From NCBI RefSeq assembly GCF_020595095.1, contig NZ_JAJDOP010000001.1, forward strand, positions 682,001 through 746,000: a stretch of DNA of 64,000 nucleotides, in the 5' to 3' direction. How positions within the stretch are numbered: position 1 is the first letter of the stretch; the number at the start of each line of letters is the position of its first letter. This stretch comes from Microvirga rosea. GTDB lineage: Bacteria > Pseudomonadota > Alphaproteobacteria > Rhizobiales > Beijerinckiaceae. Positions 1-9,585 of this stretch are shown here, in pieces. The notes under the pieces were generated by a model, which saw only the letters and a list, made by a program, of their open reading frames with translations, was not told the DNA's origin and made no database searches. Position numbers and translations under genes: made by a program.

Positions 1-19
1 AAGCCTGACGTTACGACAG

Positions 20-65
20 GTTGAGCCTCTCAGCGTGACGGTTCGAGTCCAGCCAGAGGTTTAAC
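20..65 (-). terminator. Possible hairpin overlapping the end of the first SDR gene
   Basis: GTTGAGCCTCT (20-30) can pair along all 11 positions with AGAGGTTTAAC (55-65) if two G-U wobbles are allowed. The loop is 24 nt. The 3' arm covers the SDR stop codon. There is no clear T-tract and the window starts here, so its role as a terminator is uncertain. Confidence 0.2.
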
Positions 66-819
66 CTCGACCGACAAACGGCATCTTCGTGGCCATCACC
101 GTCATCGTCAGAACGTTGGCCGTCAGAGGCAGGCCGGCCATATAGACCACCGCGTCCGCCACGTGCTCGGGGTCGATCGTCGGCTCCGCGGCGGTGGAGC
201 CATCCGCTTGCAGGACGCCGCTCGTCATCCGGGCCGTCATATTCGTCGCGGCGTTGCCGATATCGATCTGGCCGCAGGCGATGTCATAGGCGCGGCCATC
301 AAGGGATGTGGATTTGGTCAGGCCCAGGATCGCGTGCTTGGTCGCCGTATAGGGGGCGGAATGGGGCCTTGGAGCGTAGGCCGAAACAGACCCGTTGTTG
401 ATGATCCGCCCGCCCCGCGGGTCTTGAGCCTTCATGATTCGAAAAGCCTCCTGAGTGCACAGGAACGCCCCGGTCAGATTGGTGTCGACGACATTTTTCC
501 ATTGCTCGAAGGACAGGTCCTCCAGGGGGATTGCCGGCGTGTTGATTCCCGCATTGTTGACGAGAAGATCCAGACGCCCGAAGCGCTCCTTGACGGTTTC
601 GAAGAGCCGGGCGACCGAGGCCTGATCCGCAACATCCGTCGGCACCACGAGGGTCGTCGCACCGGAGGTTGCAAGGTCTTGAGCCACGCCGTCGAGCGGA
701 TCCTTGCGTCGACCGGCAAGCACCACGCTGAAGCCCGCATTGGCCAGCCCCTTGGCGATTGCTTTTCCGACTCCGGTTCCGGCCCCCGTCACAAGAGCGA
801 TTTTCGCCTGTTCAGCCAT
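61..819 (-). CDS. SDR family NAD(P)-dependent oxidoreductase
   Basis: A classical short-chain dehydrogenase of 252 aa and cytoplasmic. The Rossmann cofactor motif TGAGTGVG lies at residues 11-18, the NNAG motif at 88-91, and the catalytic Ser144, Tyr157 and Lys161 have the usual S-x12-Y-x3-K spacing. The start MAEQAKIA was chosen because the SDR fold begins there and an AGAGGA ribosome site precedes it; the upstream extension is low-complexity. It is the third gene of a minus-strand run (denD, SDR, SDR) with 23 bp to the gene before it, so it is probably co-transcribed. The substrate cannot be read from sequence. The operon suggests an alcohol or hydroxy-acid step in sugar-acid or polyol breakdown. 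Confidence 0.85.
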   Translation of the reverse strand: MAEQAKIALVTGAGTGVGKAIAKGLANAGFSVVLAGRRKDPLDGVAQDLATSGATTLVVPTDVADQASVARLFETVKERFGRLDLLVNNAGINTPAIPLEDLSFEQWKNVVDTNLTGAFLCTQEAFRIMKAQDPRGGRIINNGSVSAYAPRPHSAPYTATKHAILGLTKSTSLDGRAYDIACGQIDIGNAATNMTARMTSGVLQADGSTAAEPTIDPEHVADAVVYMAGLPLTANVLTMTVMATKMPFVGRG

Positions 820-842
820 GGATGATCCTCTTCGACAGCCCA

Positions 843-1592
843 TCAATAAGTCGCGCGCCCGCCGGACACGTCGAACACCCCGCCCGTCGTGAAAGAGCAT
901 TCTGCGCTGGCGAGCCAGCAGATCAGCGCGACGACTTCGTCGACCTTGCCGAACCGCCCCATTGGAATCTTGGAGAGCATGAAATCGATGTGCTCCTGCG
1001 TCATCTGATCGAAGATTGCCGTATGCACCGCCGCGGGCGTCACGCAATTCACCGTGATGTTCTTCTTGGCCAATTCCTTGCCGAGGGACTTCGTCAGGCC
1101 GATCACCGCCGCCTTGGAGGCGCTGTAGGCGGAGGCGTTAGGGTTTCCCTCCTTGCCGGCGATGGACGCGATATTGACGATCCTGCCATATCCGCCCTTC
1201 AGCATCTCCGGCACAACGGCTCTGTTGCAGTAGAAGAGCCCGTTGAGATTGACGTCGATCACGCGTTGCCATGCGGCAACGGGATATTCCCATGTCGTGG
1301 TGTTGGGCCCGGTGATGCCTGCGCTGGCGACCAATATGTCGACGCCGCCGATGGCCGATACGGTTTCTTGCAGCGCTCTCTCGACTGCGGTTGGATCGGC
1401 GATGTCGACCCGGATCGCTGCCGGGAAGGGGCCGCTGGTGCGCTGCGCGGCCTCCAGAGCCTCGGCGCCCGCATCCCAGATGACGACCTTTGCACCTTCC
1501 GCGGCCAGCCGCGCGCAGACGCCGAGCCCAATGCCTGAGGCGCCGCCCGTCACAACGGCTTTTCGTCCCTCGAAGCGTCTGTCGCCGCCCAT
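843..1592 (-). CDS. SDR family oxidoreductase (FabG-like)
   Basis: A 249-aa classical SDR. It shows TGGASGIG at residues 15-22, an Asp at the end of beta strand 2 (residue 40, favouring NAD over NADP), and catalytic Ser143, Tyr156 and Lys160. The usual NNAG motif reads ASAG here, a conservative but non-standard variant. An AAGGA site precedes the ATG. It starts 18 bp after the denD stop, so the two genes are likely translated from one message. FabG-like SDRs in such operons usually oxidise sugar acids or polyols; they rarely act in fatty-acid synthesis. Its pairing with DenD suggests a 4-carbon sugar-acid pathway, but that is inference. Confidence 0.85.
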   Translation of the reverse strand: MGGDRRFEGRKAVVTGGASGIGLGVCARLAAEGAKVVIWDAGAEALEAAQRTSGPFPAAIRVDIADPTAVERALQETVSAIGGVDILVASAGITGPNTTTWEYPVAAWQRVIDVNLNGLFYCNRAVVPEMLKGGYGRIVNIASIAGKEGNPNASAYSASKAAVIGLTKSLGKELAKKNITVNCVTPAAVHTAIFDQMTQEHIDFMLSKIPMGRFGKVDEVVALICWLASAECSFTTGGVFDVSGGRATY

Positions 1593-1610
1593 GGCTGCTT
1601 CCTTGCTGTT

Positions 1611-2594
1611 TCAGGTGACAATCGTTCCACCGAGCTCATCCTCAATGTGGATCCGGATGATCTCGTCAAAAGTCTCTTCCGCTTTGAATCCGAGGTTTTT
1701 GGCCCGCTCCGCGTCGAAACGACGGGGCCACCCTTCCACGATCCGCATGATGGTCGGATCGGGCTCCCGCCGGATCCGCGCCGCCACCTTTTCGCCGGCA
1801 ATGCGGCGCAACGCGTCGATCTGCTCCGCCACGGTCACGGAAACCCCCGGCATGGTGAGACTGCGCCGGGATCCCAGTTGGGCTCCCGAGAGAGACGCCG
1901 CATGAATGAGAAAATTCACGGCCGAGCGCGGCGAGGCATGGGTATGTCGCACGTCATCAGGCACAGGGAGCACTGCGTCCTGTCCGCTCAGGGGCTCACG
2001 GATAATTCCTGAGAAGAACCCCGAGGCTGCCTTGTTCGGCTTGCCCGGGCGAACACAGATCGTCGGCAGGCGAATGCCCACTCCGTCGAGAATGCCTCGC
2101 CGGGTGTAATCGGCGAGCAGCAGTTCTCCGATGGCCTTTTGCGTGCCGTAGCTGGTGAGAGGCGTAAGGAAGAACTCATCGCCGATCGCATCGGGAAAAG
2201 GAGCGCCGAAGACGGCAATCGAGGACGTGAAGACGACGCGCGGCCGATAATCATCACCTGCGGCCCTGATCGCCTCGAACAACTCCCGGGTCCCATCCAG
2301 GTTGATCCGGTAGCCTTTCTCGAAATCGGCCTCGGCTTCACCGGAAACGATGGCCGCCAGATGGAAAATGATATCGGGGCGGCTCTCGATCAGGGCCTTT
2401 GCCTGTCCGGGCGCCGAAAAATCGGAGGTTTCTGTCGTGACGGAAAATGGCGCATTCGTCGGAGGCGCAGGCGCAACCACGTCGTGGAGAATGAGCCAGG
2501 AGATGCTGCGGCCGCCCACGTGTCCATCCCGTACCAGCCGCTCGGTGAGCTTGCGGCCGACCATGCCGGCGGCACCAAGAATGAGAACGTTCAT
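1611..2594 (-). CDS. denD: D-erythronate dehydrogenase (DenD-like extended SDR)
   Basis: A 327-aa extended-SDR protein of the NAD-dependent epimerase family. GAAGMVG at residues 7-13 is the cofactor loop. Ser125/Ser126, Tyr149 and Lys153 form the catalytic set (motifs FTSS and YGTQK). The overall sequence matches the DenD group, which oxidises D-erythronate to 2-oxo-tetronate in the pathway that then uses OtnK, OtnC and OtnI or similar partners; those partners are not in this window and could lie to the left. The start MNVLILG is supported by GGGAG eight bases upstream. It is the first gene of the minus-strand operon and is divergent from a sugar ABC importer, which may supply the substrate. 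Confidence 0.75.
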   Translation of the reverse strand: MNVLILGAAGMVGRKLTERLVRDGHVGGRSISWLILHDVVAPAPPTNAPFSVTTETSDFSAPGQAKALIESRPDIIFHLAAIVSGEAEADFEKGYRINLDGTRELFEAIRAAGDDYRPRVVFTSSIAVFGAPFPDAIGDEFFLTPLTSYGTQKAIGELLLADYTRRGILDGVGIRLPTICVRPGKPNKAASGFFSGIIREPLSGQDAVLPVPDDVRHTHASPRSAVNFLIHAASLSGAQLGSRRSLTMPGVSVTVAEQIDALRRIAGEKVAARIRREPDPTIMRIVEGWPRRFDAERAKNLGFKAEETFDEIIRIHIEDELGGTIVT

Positions 2595-3000
2595 CGACAA
2601 GCTCCCGTATGTGGAGGCAGTCTGACCGGCACGCCGGGGCTTGGCAATAAGTCTTGCGCAGCCGACCAAAGTCTAATGCCGCTATCGAGCGGCGTGGAGC
2701 GACGGTCACAGGCGCACCTTCCCCCGCATCGTTGTTTCCATTCAGGAAAATGTGTTCACGTTCTTCTGTTCGCCGGGACGCAACCCGTGACTTGATCTTC
2801 CTCACGTCCTGCAGGAATAATACTATTAATGATATCCGAGCTCGCGCCAGACGGGCCGGTTCGACAAACGGGGGCCGGGAGGAAGTGCATGGTTCAAGGC
2901 CGTGAAACGGCGTTGACGTGCCGGTTGCCTGGTATAGGCGGGCACCGGCTCTCTCATTCCGCAATGCACCTCCTCTCCTTTGGAACAGAGCAGGTGTCCC
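2595..3000. other. Divergent intergenic region between denD and the ABC importer
   Basis: This 406-bp gap has no credible coding region. It must carry the promoters of both divergent operons. Two small dyads stand out: TTTCC-N5-GGAAA at 2735-2749 and TAATA-C-TATTA at 2818-2828. The AT-rich patch around 2816-2835 is unusual for this GC-rich DNA. No confident -35/-10 pair was identified. Confidence 0.5.
2818..2828. promoter_or_regulatory. Candidate operator dyad TAATACTATTA
   Basis: A perfect 5+1+5 inverted repeat inside an AT-rich island, placed between divergent denD and the ABC operon. The position suits a regulator controlling both. No regulator gene is adjacent inside the window, so the cognate protein is unknown. 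Confidence 0.3.
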
Positions 3001-4053
<1,053 letters not shown>

Positions 4054-4125
4054 CTTCAAGGCCGCGACCCTGCCGGGAAGGCCGCGGCGTTTGTCAGAAC
4101 TCCCGGGCTGCGGAGGAAAACGACG

Positions 4126-5445
4126 ATGACATTGTCTAGACGTGACCTGCTTCTCGGGACTGCCGGCATCGCGGCGGGGGCGGCTGGGGCTCAGCTCCTG
4201 GGGACGGGACCGGCTTTCGCTCAAGCGGCGGCGCCATCCTATAAACCGGAACAGGGAGCATCCTTGCGCGTGCTGCGCTGGACACCCTTTGTCAAAGGTG
4301 ACGAGGATTCCTGGCTGGCGAATACCAAGAAATTCACGGAAGCGACCGGCGTCGAGGTTCGTGTCGACAAGGAAAGCTGGGAGGACATTCGGCCTAAAGC
4401 CGCTGTCGCGGCCAATGTGGGATCGGGCCCCGATGTCATGCTCGTGTGGTTCGACGATCCATTCCAGTACCCGGACAAGCTTCTCGACGTCACCGACATC
4501 GCCAGCAGTTTCGCCAGCCGCTACGGCGGCTATTATCCCGGCCTGGAAGGCTACGCCAAGAAAGGCGACAAATTCATCGCCCTTCCGTTAGCGGCGATCG
4601 GCAACGGCATTCTTTACCGGGAAAGCATGCTTCAGCAGGCGGGCTGGTCGAAGTTCCCGGAAAAGACCGATGAGTTCCTGGAACTCTGCAAGGCCCTGAA
4701 GGCCAAAAGCAAGCCGGCCGGTTTTGCGCTCGGCAAGGCGGTCGGCGACGGCAACAACTTCGCACACTGGATCGTCTGGAGTCACGGCGGCAAGATGGTG
4801 GATGAAAGCGGCAAGGTCGTGATCAATTCGCCCGAGACGATCAAGGCGTTGCAATATGCACGCGAGCTTTATCAGACATTCATCCCCGGGACCGAAAGCT
4901 GGCTCGATATCAACAACAACCGTGTCTTTCTCTCGGGAGATATCTCGGTCACCGCAAACGGCGTCTCGCTTTACTACTCGGCCAAGACGGATCCCAAAAT
5001 GGCGGAGCTGGCGAAGGATATCCGCTCGACGGTTCTCCCGACGGGTCCTGTCGGACAGCCTGTCGAATTGCATCAGACCACATCGGCCGTGATCTTCCAG
5101 TACACGAAGTTCCCGAATGCGGCTCGCGCGTATCTGCAGTACATGCTCGACAAACCGCAGATGGACGCCTGGATTACGGCCTCGAGCGCATATTGCTGCC
5201 CGCCCTTGAAAGGCCTGATCGAGAACCCCGTCTGGACCGCTGATCCTATCAACGAGCCGTATAAACGCGCGTCTTCGACGCTGCGCCCGAATGGGTATGC
5301 CGGCCCGCTTGGCTATGCGTCGGCAGCAACCATGGCCGATTATGTCATGGTCGATATGGTGGCGGAAGCGGCAACCGGGCAGCGGACCCCTGAGGAGGCC
5401 GCGAAACGTGCCGAGCAGCGGGCCAATCGCTATTACCGCGTCTAA
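4126..5445 (+). CDS. Extracellular solute-binding protein, Tat-exported
   Basis: A 439-aa periplasmic binding protein of the family-1 carbohydrate type. The N-terminus has a twin-arginine signal, SRRDLLLG at residues 4-11, a hydrophobic alanine/glycine stretch and a likely AFA-Q cleavage near residue 33. Tat rather than Sec export is notable, since the UgpB and IbpA proteins in this window have Sec signals. The ribosome site GGAGG lies nine bases before the ATG. The gene sits 72 bp after the ATPase gene and is followed by a strong hairpin before the first permease. It delivers the ligand to the permease pair at 5508-7351. The ligand is not predictable from sequence. Confidence 0.88.
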   Translation: MTLSRRDLLLGTAGIAAGAAGAQLLGTGPAFAQAAAPSYKPEQGASLRVLRWTPFVKGDEDSWLANTKKFTEATGVEVRVDKESWEDIRPKAAVAANVGSGPDVMLVWFDDPFQYPDKLLDVTDIASSFASRYGGYYPGLEGYAKKGDKFIALPLAAIGNGILYRESMLQQAGWSKFPEKTDEFLELCKALKAKSKPAGFALGKAVGDGNNFAHWIVWSHGGKMVDESGKVVINSPETIKALQYARELYQTFIPGTESWLDINNNRVFLSGDISVTANGVSLYYSAKTDPKMAELAKDIRSTVLPTGPVGQPVELHQTTSAVIFQYTKFPNAARAYLQYMLDKPQMDAWITASSAYCCPPLKGLIENPVWTADPINEPYKRASSTLRPNGYAGPLGYASAATMADYVMVDMVAEAATGQRTPEEAAKRAEQRANRYYRV

Positions 5446-5455
5446 CGCGAGACCC

Positions 5456-5480
5456 AGGCGGCGCCAACCCGGCGTCGCCT
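5456..5480 (+). terminator. Intra-operon hairpin between binding protein and permease
   Basis: AGGCGGCGCC (5456-5465) pairs with GGCGTCGCCT (5471-5480) over ten positions with one G-U and an AACCC loop, 11 bp after the binding-protein stop. There is no T-tract. It may stabilise the upstream message or attenuate the permease genes. Confidence 0.45.
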
Positions 5481-5507
5481 GCCAACCCAGATAAACCGGA
5501 GGCGCTT

Positions 5508-6452
5508 ATGGCCGGAGCCGCACTCACGCATAGGGAGACGCCTACCGTCGCTGTGCGCGAGCCTTTCCTGCAGCGCCGGGGATTTGTCGGTTTTCTGTTC
5601 ATGCTGCCGGCAGCGGCATTTCTCCTGATCTTTCTGACCTATCCGCTCGGGCTCGGAGTCTGGCTTGGCTTTACGGATACGCGCGTCGGGCGGGCGGGTG
5701 TCTTCATCGGCCTGGAGAATTATCAGCTCCTATGGGAAGACAGCCTCTTCTGGCTCTCGGTTTTCAACACGATCCTTTATACGGTTGCCGCGTCGATCCT
5801 GAAGTTCGTTTTGGGACTGTGGCTCGCGCTTCTGCTCAACGAGCATCTGCCCTTCAAGGCAATCATCCGCGCGGTCGTGCTCCTCCCCTGGGTAGTGCCG
5901 ACAGTCCTGTCCGCCATCGCGTTCTGGTGGATCTATGACACCCAGTTCTCGATCATCTCCTGGTCGCTGATGAAGCTTGGGCTCATTCAGTCCCCGATCA
6001 ATTTTCTCGGAGACACGACCAATGCGCGCATCACGGTCATCCTGACGAACGTGTGGCGGGGCATTCCCTTCGTGGCCATCACGCTTCTGGCCGGGTTGCA
6101 GACCATCTCCCCCTCCTTGCACGAGGCCGCGACGCTCGACGGCGCCACGTCATGGCAGAGGTTCCGCTTCATCACCCTGCCGATGCTCTCGCCGTTGATC
6201 GCCGTGGTGATGACGTTCTCCGTCCTGTTCACCTTCACGGACTTCCAGCTGATTTATGTGCTGACGCGCGGCGGACCCCTCAACGCGACGCATCTGATGG
6301 CAACCTTGAGCTTCCAGCGCGCCATTCCGGGCGGGCAGCTCGGAGAAGGCGCCGCCATCGCGGTGGCCATGGTGCCGTTCCTTCTGGGGGCGATTCTGTT
6401 CAGCTATTTCGGATTGCAGCGCCGGCGGTGGCAGCAGGGCGGAGGAGACTGA
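5508..6452 (+). CDS. Carbohydrate ABC transporter permease 1
   Basis: A 314-aa inner-membrane permease of the MalF/UgpA type. About six transmembrane segments are visible, beginning at residues 27-48 after a charged N-terminus. The EAA-type cytoplasmic loop that docks the ATPase reads EAATLDGA. The ATG is preceded by GGAGG. Its stop overlaps the start of the second permease by one base (TGATG), which indicates translational coupling and 1:1 assembly. Confidence 0.9.
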   Translation: MAGAALTHRETPTVAVREPFLQRRGFVGFLFMLPAAAFLLIFLTYPLGLGVWLGFTDTRVGRAGVFIGLENYQLLWEDSLFWLSVFNTILYTVAASILKFVLGLWLALLLNEHLPFKAIIRAVVLLPWVVPTVLSAIAFWWIYDTQFSIISWSLMKLGLIQSPINFLGDTTNARITVILTNVWRGIPFVAITLLAGLQTISPSLHEAATLDGATSWQRFRFITLPMLSPLIAVVMTFSVLFTFTDFQLIYVLTRGGPLNATHLMATLSFQRAIPGGQLGEGAAIAVAMVPFLLGAILFSYFGLQRRRWQQGGGD

Positions 6453-7351
6453 TGACTTATTCTGCTCGGCCTGCCGATCCCGCGCTCACCGACGAGAGCC
6501 TCGGCATGAGTTATCTGAACCGGCTCCCCCGCCGGATCGTAACGATTTACCTGCCGTTGGCCGTTTTCGTCTTCGTGCTGTTGTTCCCGTTCTACTGGAT
6601 GACGATCACGGCCCTGAAACCCAATGCGGAGTTGACGAATTTCCGGGATTACAGCCCCTTCTGGCCTTCAAGCCCGACCCTGCAGCATATTCGCTATCTT
6701 CTGTTCGAGACGTCCTACCCCTCTTGGCTTCTCAACACGATGATCGTCGCGATAGGGTCGACCGTGCTGTCTCTCGCGGCGGCTGTCTTCGCCGCGTATG
6801 CTATCGAGAGAGTTCGCTTCCCGGGCTCCCGTTGGACAGGGCTCGCCATCTTCCTGGCTTACCTCGTTCCACCATCGATTCTTTTCATTCCTCTCGCGGT
6901 GATGATCTTCAAGTTTGGTATTTACGATACCAAGCTGGCGCTCATCTTCACCTACCCGACCTTTTTGATCCCATTCTGCACATGGCTGCTGATGGGCTAT
7001 TTCCGCTCGATTCCCTATGAGCTCGAGGAGTGCGCCCTGGTGGACGGGGCTTCCCGGTGGCAGATCCTGCTCCGCATCATGCTACCCCTCTCCGTACCGG
7101 GATTGATCTCCGCGGGGATCTTCGCCTTCACCCTGTCGTGGAACGAATTCATCTACGCGCTCACGTTCATCCAATCATCCGAGAACAAGACCGTTCCGGT
7201 CGGCGTCCTGACCGAACTCGTCCGCGGCGATGTTTATGAATGGGGAGCCCTGATGGCGGGGGCGCTCCTCGGCTCGTTGCCCGTGGTGCTGCTCTACTCG
7301 TTCTTCGTCGATTATTACGTGTCATCCATGACGGGTGCCGTGAAGGAGTAG
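6452..7351 (+). CDS. Carbohydrate ABC transporter permease 2
   Basis: A 299-aa MalG/UgpE-type permease with about six transmembrane helices. The EAA loop reads EECALVDGA. The start MTYSARPAD at 6452 overlaps the previous stop by one base; a much longer upstream reading in the same frame lies inside the first permease and is not credible. It is the last gene of the operon and ends 21 bp before the stop of the convergent kynureninase-like gene. Confidence 0.9.
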   Translation: MTYSARPADPALTDESLGMSYLNRLPRRIVTIYLPLAVFVFVLLFPFYWMTITALKPNAELTNFRDYSPFWPSSPTLQHIRYLLFETSYPSWLLNTMIVAIGSTVLSLAAAVFAAYAIERVRFPGSRWTGLAIFLAYLVPPSILFIPLAVMIFKFGIYDTKLALIFTYPTFLIPFCTWLLMGYFRSIPYELEECALVDGASRWQILLRIMLPLSVPGLISAGIFAFTLSWNEFIYALTFIQSSENKTVPVGVLTELVRGDVYEWGALMAGALLGSLPVVLLYSFFVDYYVSSMTGAVKE

Positions 7352-7372
7352 CGCCGGATGACAAACGGCGGA

Positions 7373-8554
7373 TCAGGTTCCTGAAGCAGATGTGGCCGCC
7401 GCTGCGCCATTCCGATCGAGGCGGCGGATGAACTCATCCACTTCCGCAGCGGTCTGGTAAATTCCGAACCCGATGCGCAAACGGGTGCCGCGAACATCCG
7501 TTACGATGCCGAGGGCTTTCAGCCGATCATAGATTTGCGGCGCCTTCGATGTTTCGAACGTGAGAAAGTTGCCGCGTCGCGGATCGTCGAATGGGACCAC
7601 GAGGGCATTTGCGGACAATCCGGTTCTCCCATCCAGGGATTCGAGTAGCCTGACTTGCAAAGACAGGACATGGTCGTGAATGGCGGAGATCGTTACTCCT
7701 GCCTCCTTCAGCCAGCGCATCACCGCATTGAAGCGGTAGAGTCCCGAAGGATCGAAGGTCGATCCCATGAAGCGCCAGCTGTCTTCGCTATAGGCGACTT
7801 GTCCGCCCTGAGCTTTCGCCAGATTTCCGAAGGCCGCGTACCAGCCCGTATCCCGTGGACGTGAGCCCCAGCCTGGCGGGCAGTGCATGAAACAGGCTCC
7901 CTCGCCGGCCATGGCATACTTGTAGCCACCCGCCACATAGAACGCACGCGCCGCGATGGACGACAGATCCGTCGGCCGCGCCATGAACCCGTGATAGCCA
8001 TCGATAACCAGCATGGCGTCTCCTACGCCAGCAGCAACACGGTCGATATGGATTACGTACCCCGAATTGAAGAAAACCTGACTGACGAAAACGAGATCGA
8101 AGCCCTGCCGGGAGGCGGCGAGGAAGCGCTCTTCGAACGTCTCCAACGGCTGTGCCTCCACACGCGTGACCGTAACGAGCCCATCTTCTTCAAGGCGAGC
8201 GATCTGACGGCTGAACGAGTGAAATTCGCTGTCGGACGTCAAAACCCGAATCGGTTTCCCGGGCGCAAAACAAGACAGGATCCGTTTCAGGAACTCATGC
8301 GTATTCGGCGCAACCGCGACGGTTGCCGGATCGGGCAGGCGCAGATGATGAGCGACGTGACCCTGAAATTCTCCGAGAACAGCTCCCAGAACATGCTCCC
8401 ATTTGTCGTCCATCAGACGGGCGGCGTCGTCCCACGCCTGCAATTGGGCTTCTCGCGTCACGTCCGGCCAGGGATGATGGCTGTGCGCTGCGAAATGCAA
8501 ACGTCCCGGCTCCGCATGAAGGAAGCGGGAGAAATGATGGCGAAGGTCGAGCAT
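7373..8554 (-). CDS. Kynureninase-like PLP-dependent enzyme (aminotransferase class V fold)
   Basis: A 393-aa fold-type I PLP enzyme. The cofactor lysine is probably Lys212 in GGYKYAMAGEG, a motif shared with kynureninases. The preceding DGYHG (185-189) supplies the Asp that contacts the pyridine nitrogen. Kynureninase cleaves kynurenine to anthranilate and alanine. The neighbour, 14 bp upstream on the same strand, is tryptophan 2,3-dioxygenase, which fits a tryptophan-to-anthranilate pathway. The protein is diverged from classical KynU, so another Cys/amino-acid lyase activity is possible. The start at 8554 has an AAAGGGTG site upstream. No formamidase gene kynB is present nearby. Confidence 0.7.
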   Translation of the reverse strand: MLDLRHHFSRFLHAEPGRLHFAAHSHHPWPDVTREAQLQAWDDAARLMDDKWEHVLGAVLGEFQGHVAHHLRLPDPATVAVAPNTHEFLKRILSCFAPGKPIRVLTSDSEFHSFSRQIARLEEDGLVTVTRVEAQPLETFEERFLAASRQGFDLVFVSQVFFNSGYVIHIDRVAAGVGDAMLVIDGYHGFMARPTDLSSIAARAFYVAGGYKYAMAGEGACFMHCPPGWGSRPRDTGWYAAFGNLAKAQGGQVAYSEDSWRFMGSTFDPSGLYRFNAVMRWLKEAGVTISAIHDHVLSLQVRLLESLDGRTGLSANALVVPFDDPRRGNFLTFETSKAPQIYDRLKALGIVTDVRGTRLRIGFGIYQTAAEVDEFIRRLDRNGAAAATSASGT

Positions 8555-8568
8555 GCGGCATCACCCTT

Positions 8569-9429
8569 TCAAAGCTTGGTTCTTACGGACCAGAGTTCGG
8601 GGAAAAATGACTTTTCCAATGCTCGCCTCAGATAAGCGACGCCCGCGCTTCCGCCGGTGCCTCGGCGCATGCCGATGATCCGTTCTACCGTCTTCATGTG
8701 GCGGAAGCGCCATTGCTGGAAAGCATCCTCAAGATCGACGAGTTCTTCGGCCAATTCATAGAGATCGAAGTGCTCCTCGGAATGGCGGTAGATCTCCTCC
8801 CAGACTGCCTCGACGGCAGGATGGGCGACATACGGTTGCGTGACGTCTCGATTGAGCACATCGCTGGGAATAGGATGCCCGCGCCGGGCGAGAAGGCGCA
8901 GAGCTTCGTCATAAAGCCCCGGCTCCCGATAAGCTTGCTCGAGCAGAGCCGCAGTTTCCGGTCGATGACGATGCGGCGCGATTTTCATTTCATCTTTGGC
9001 GCCGAGCTTGAATTCCACCAGGCGGTATTGCCAGGATTGGAAGCCCGAAGAGCGGCCCAGAGAGGGCCGGAACCGGAGGTAGTCGGACGGCGTCATCGTC
9101 GAGAGCACGGTCCAAGCCTGAATCAATTGCTCCTGGATCCGATTGATCCGGGCGCAGCATTTGAACGCAGGCTGCAGCTCATCGGCACGGATATGCCCCA
9201 AAGCCGTATCGAGCTCACGGTTGAGCAGCTTCAGCCACAGTTCCATGACCTGGTGTATGACGATGAAGAGCAGCTCATCATGCTCGCCGGTCAAGGGGGA
9301 TTGGGCGAGCAGAAGCGTATCGAGCTGCAGATAATCTCCGTAGCTCATGCCGTCGGAAAAGTCGGTATGAATGCCTTCCGTCGTGGGGGAGGAATCATCT
9401 TGACCCGTCACCCGTTTCTCCTCTGACAT
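8569..9429 (-). CDS. kynA: Tryptophan 2,3-dioxygenase
   Basis: A haem enzyme that opens the tryptophan indole ring to give N-formylkynurenine. About 286 aa. Family motifs are clear: SYGDYLQLD near the N-terminus, ELLFIVIHQVMELW with an active-site His, the haem-ligand region FRHMKTVERIIG, and the RGTGGSAG loop. Two adjacent ATGs (9435 and 9429) are possible. I chose 9429 because AGAGGA is eight bases from it and only two from the other. It leads a two-gene operon with the kynureninase-like enzyme and is divergent from an MBL-fold hydrolase, with 156 bp between the starts. Confidence 0.93.
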   Translation of the reverse strand: MSEEKRVTGQDDSSPTTEGIHTDFSDGMSYGDYLQLDTLLLAQSPLTGEHDELLFIVIHQVMELWLKLLNRELDTALGHIRADELQPAFKCCARINRIQEQLIQAWTVLSTMTPSDYLRFRPSLGRSSGFQSWQYRLVEFKLGAKDEMKIAPHRHRPETAALLEQAYREPGLYDEALRLLARRGHPIPSDVLNRDVTQPYVAHPAVEAVWEEIYRHSEEHFDLYELAEELVDLEDAFQQWRFRHMKTVERIIGMRRGTGGSAGVAYLRRALEKSFFPELWSVRTKL

Positions 9430-9585
9430 GTTCATGGTCCTCTGTTTGAGGGGCATCCTATGAACTTGAAACCTGGATGTAAAACGGGCGCTTCCCATGG
9501 ACCTGTCCGCAAGCGACGGGCGCTATCTTTGCAAGGGTGGACACGTTAGGATGCAACTCTTCATTGAAAACAAGCGACGATATTA

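Noticed and set aside
31..60. tRNA 3' end
   Set aside because: GGTTCGAGTCC looks like a T-loop, but the T-stem pairs poorly (GACGG against CCAGC), there is no encoded CCA, and no acceptor arm is visible. The same bases form a hairpin over the SDR stop.
2654..2905. Short plus-strand ORF between denD and the ABC operon
   Set aside because: Basic, low-character composition and no ribosome site; it lies across the probable promoters.
7352..7370. Terminator between the ABC permease and the kynureninase-like gene
   Set aside because: Only CGCCG/CGGCG, a 5-bp stem with a 9-nt loop and no T-tract; too weak to support.
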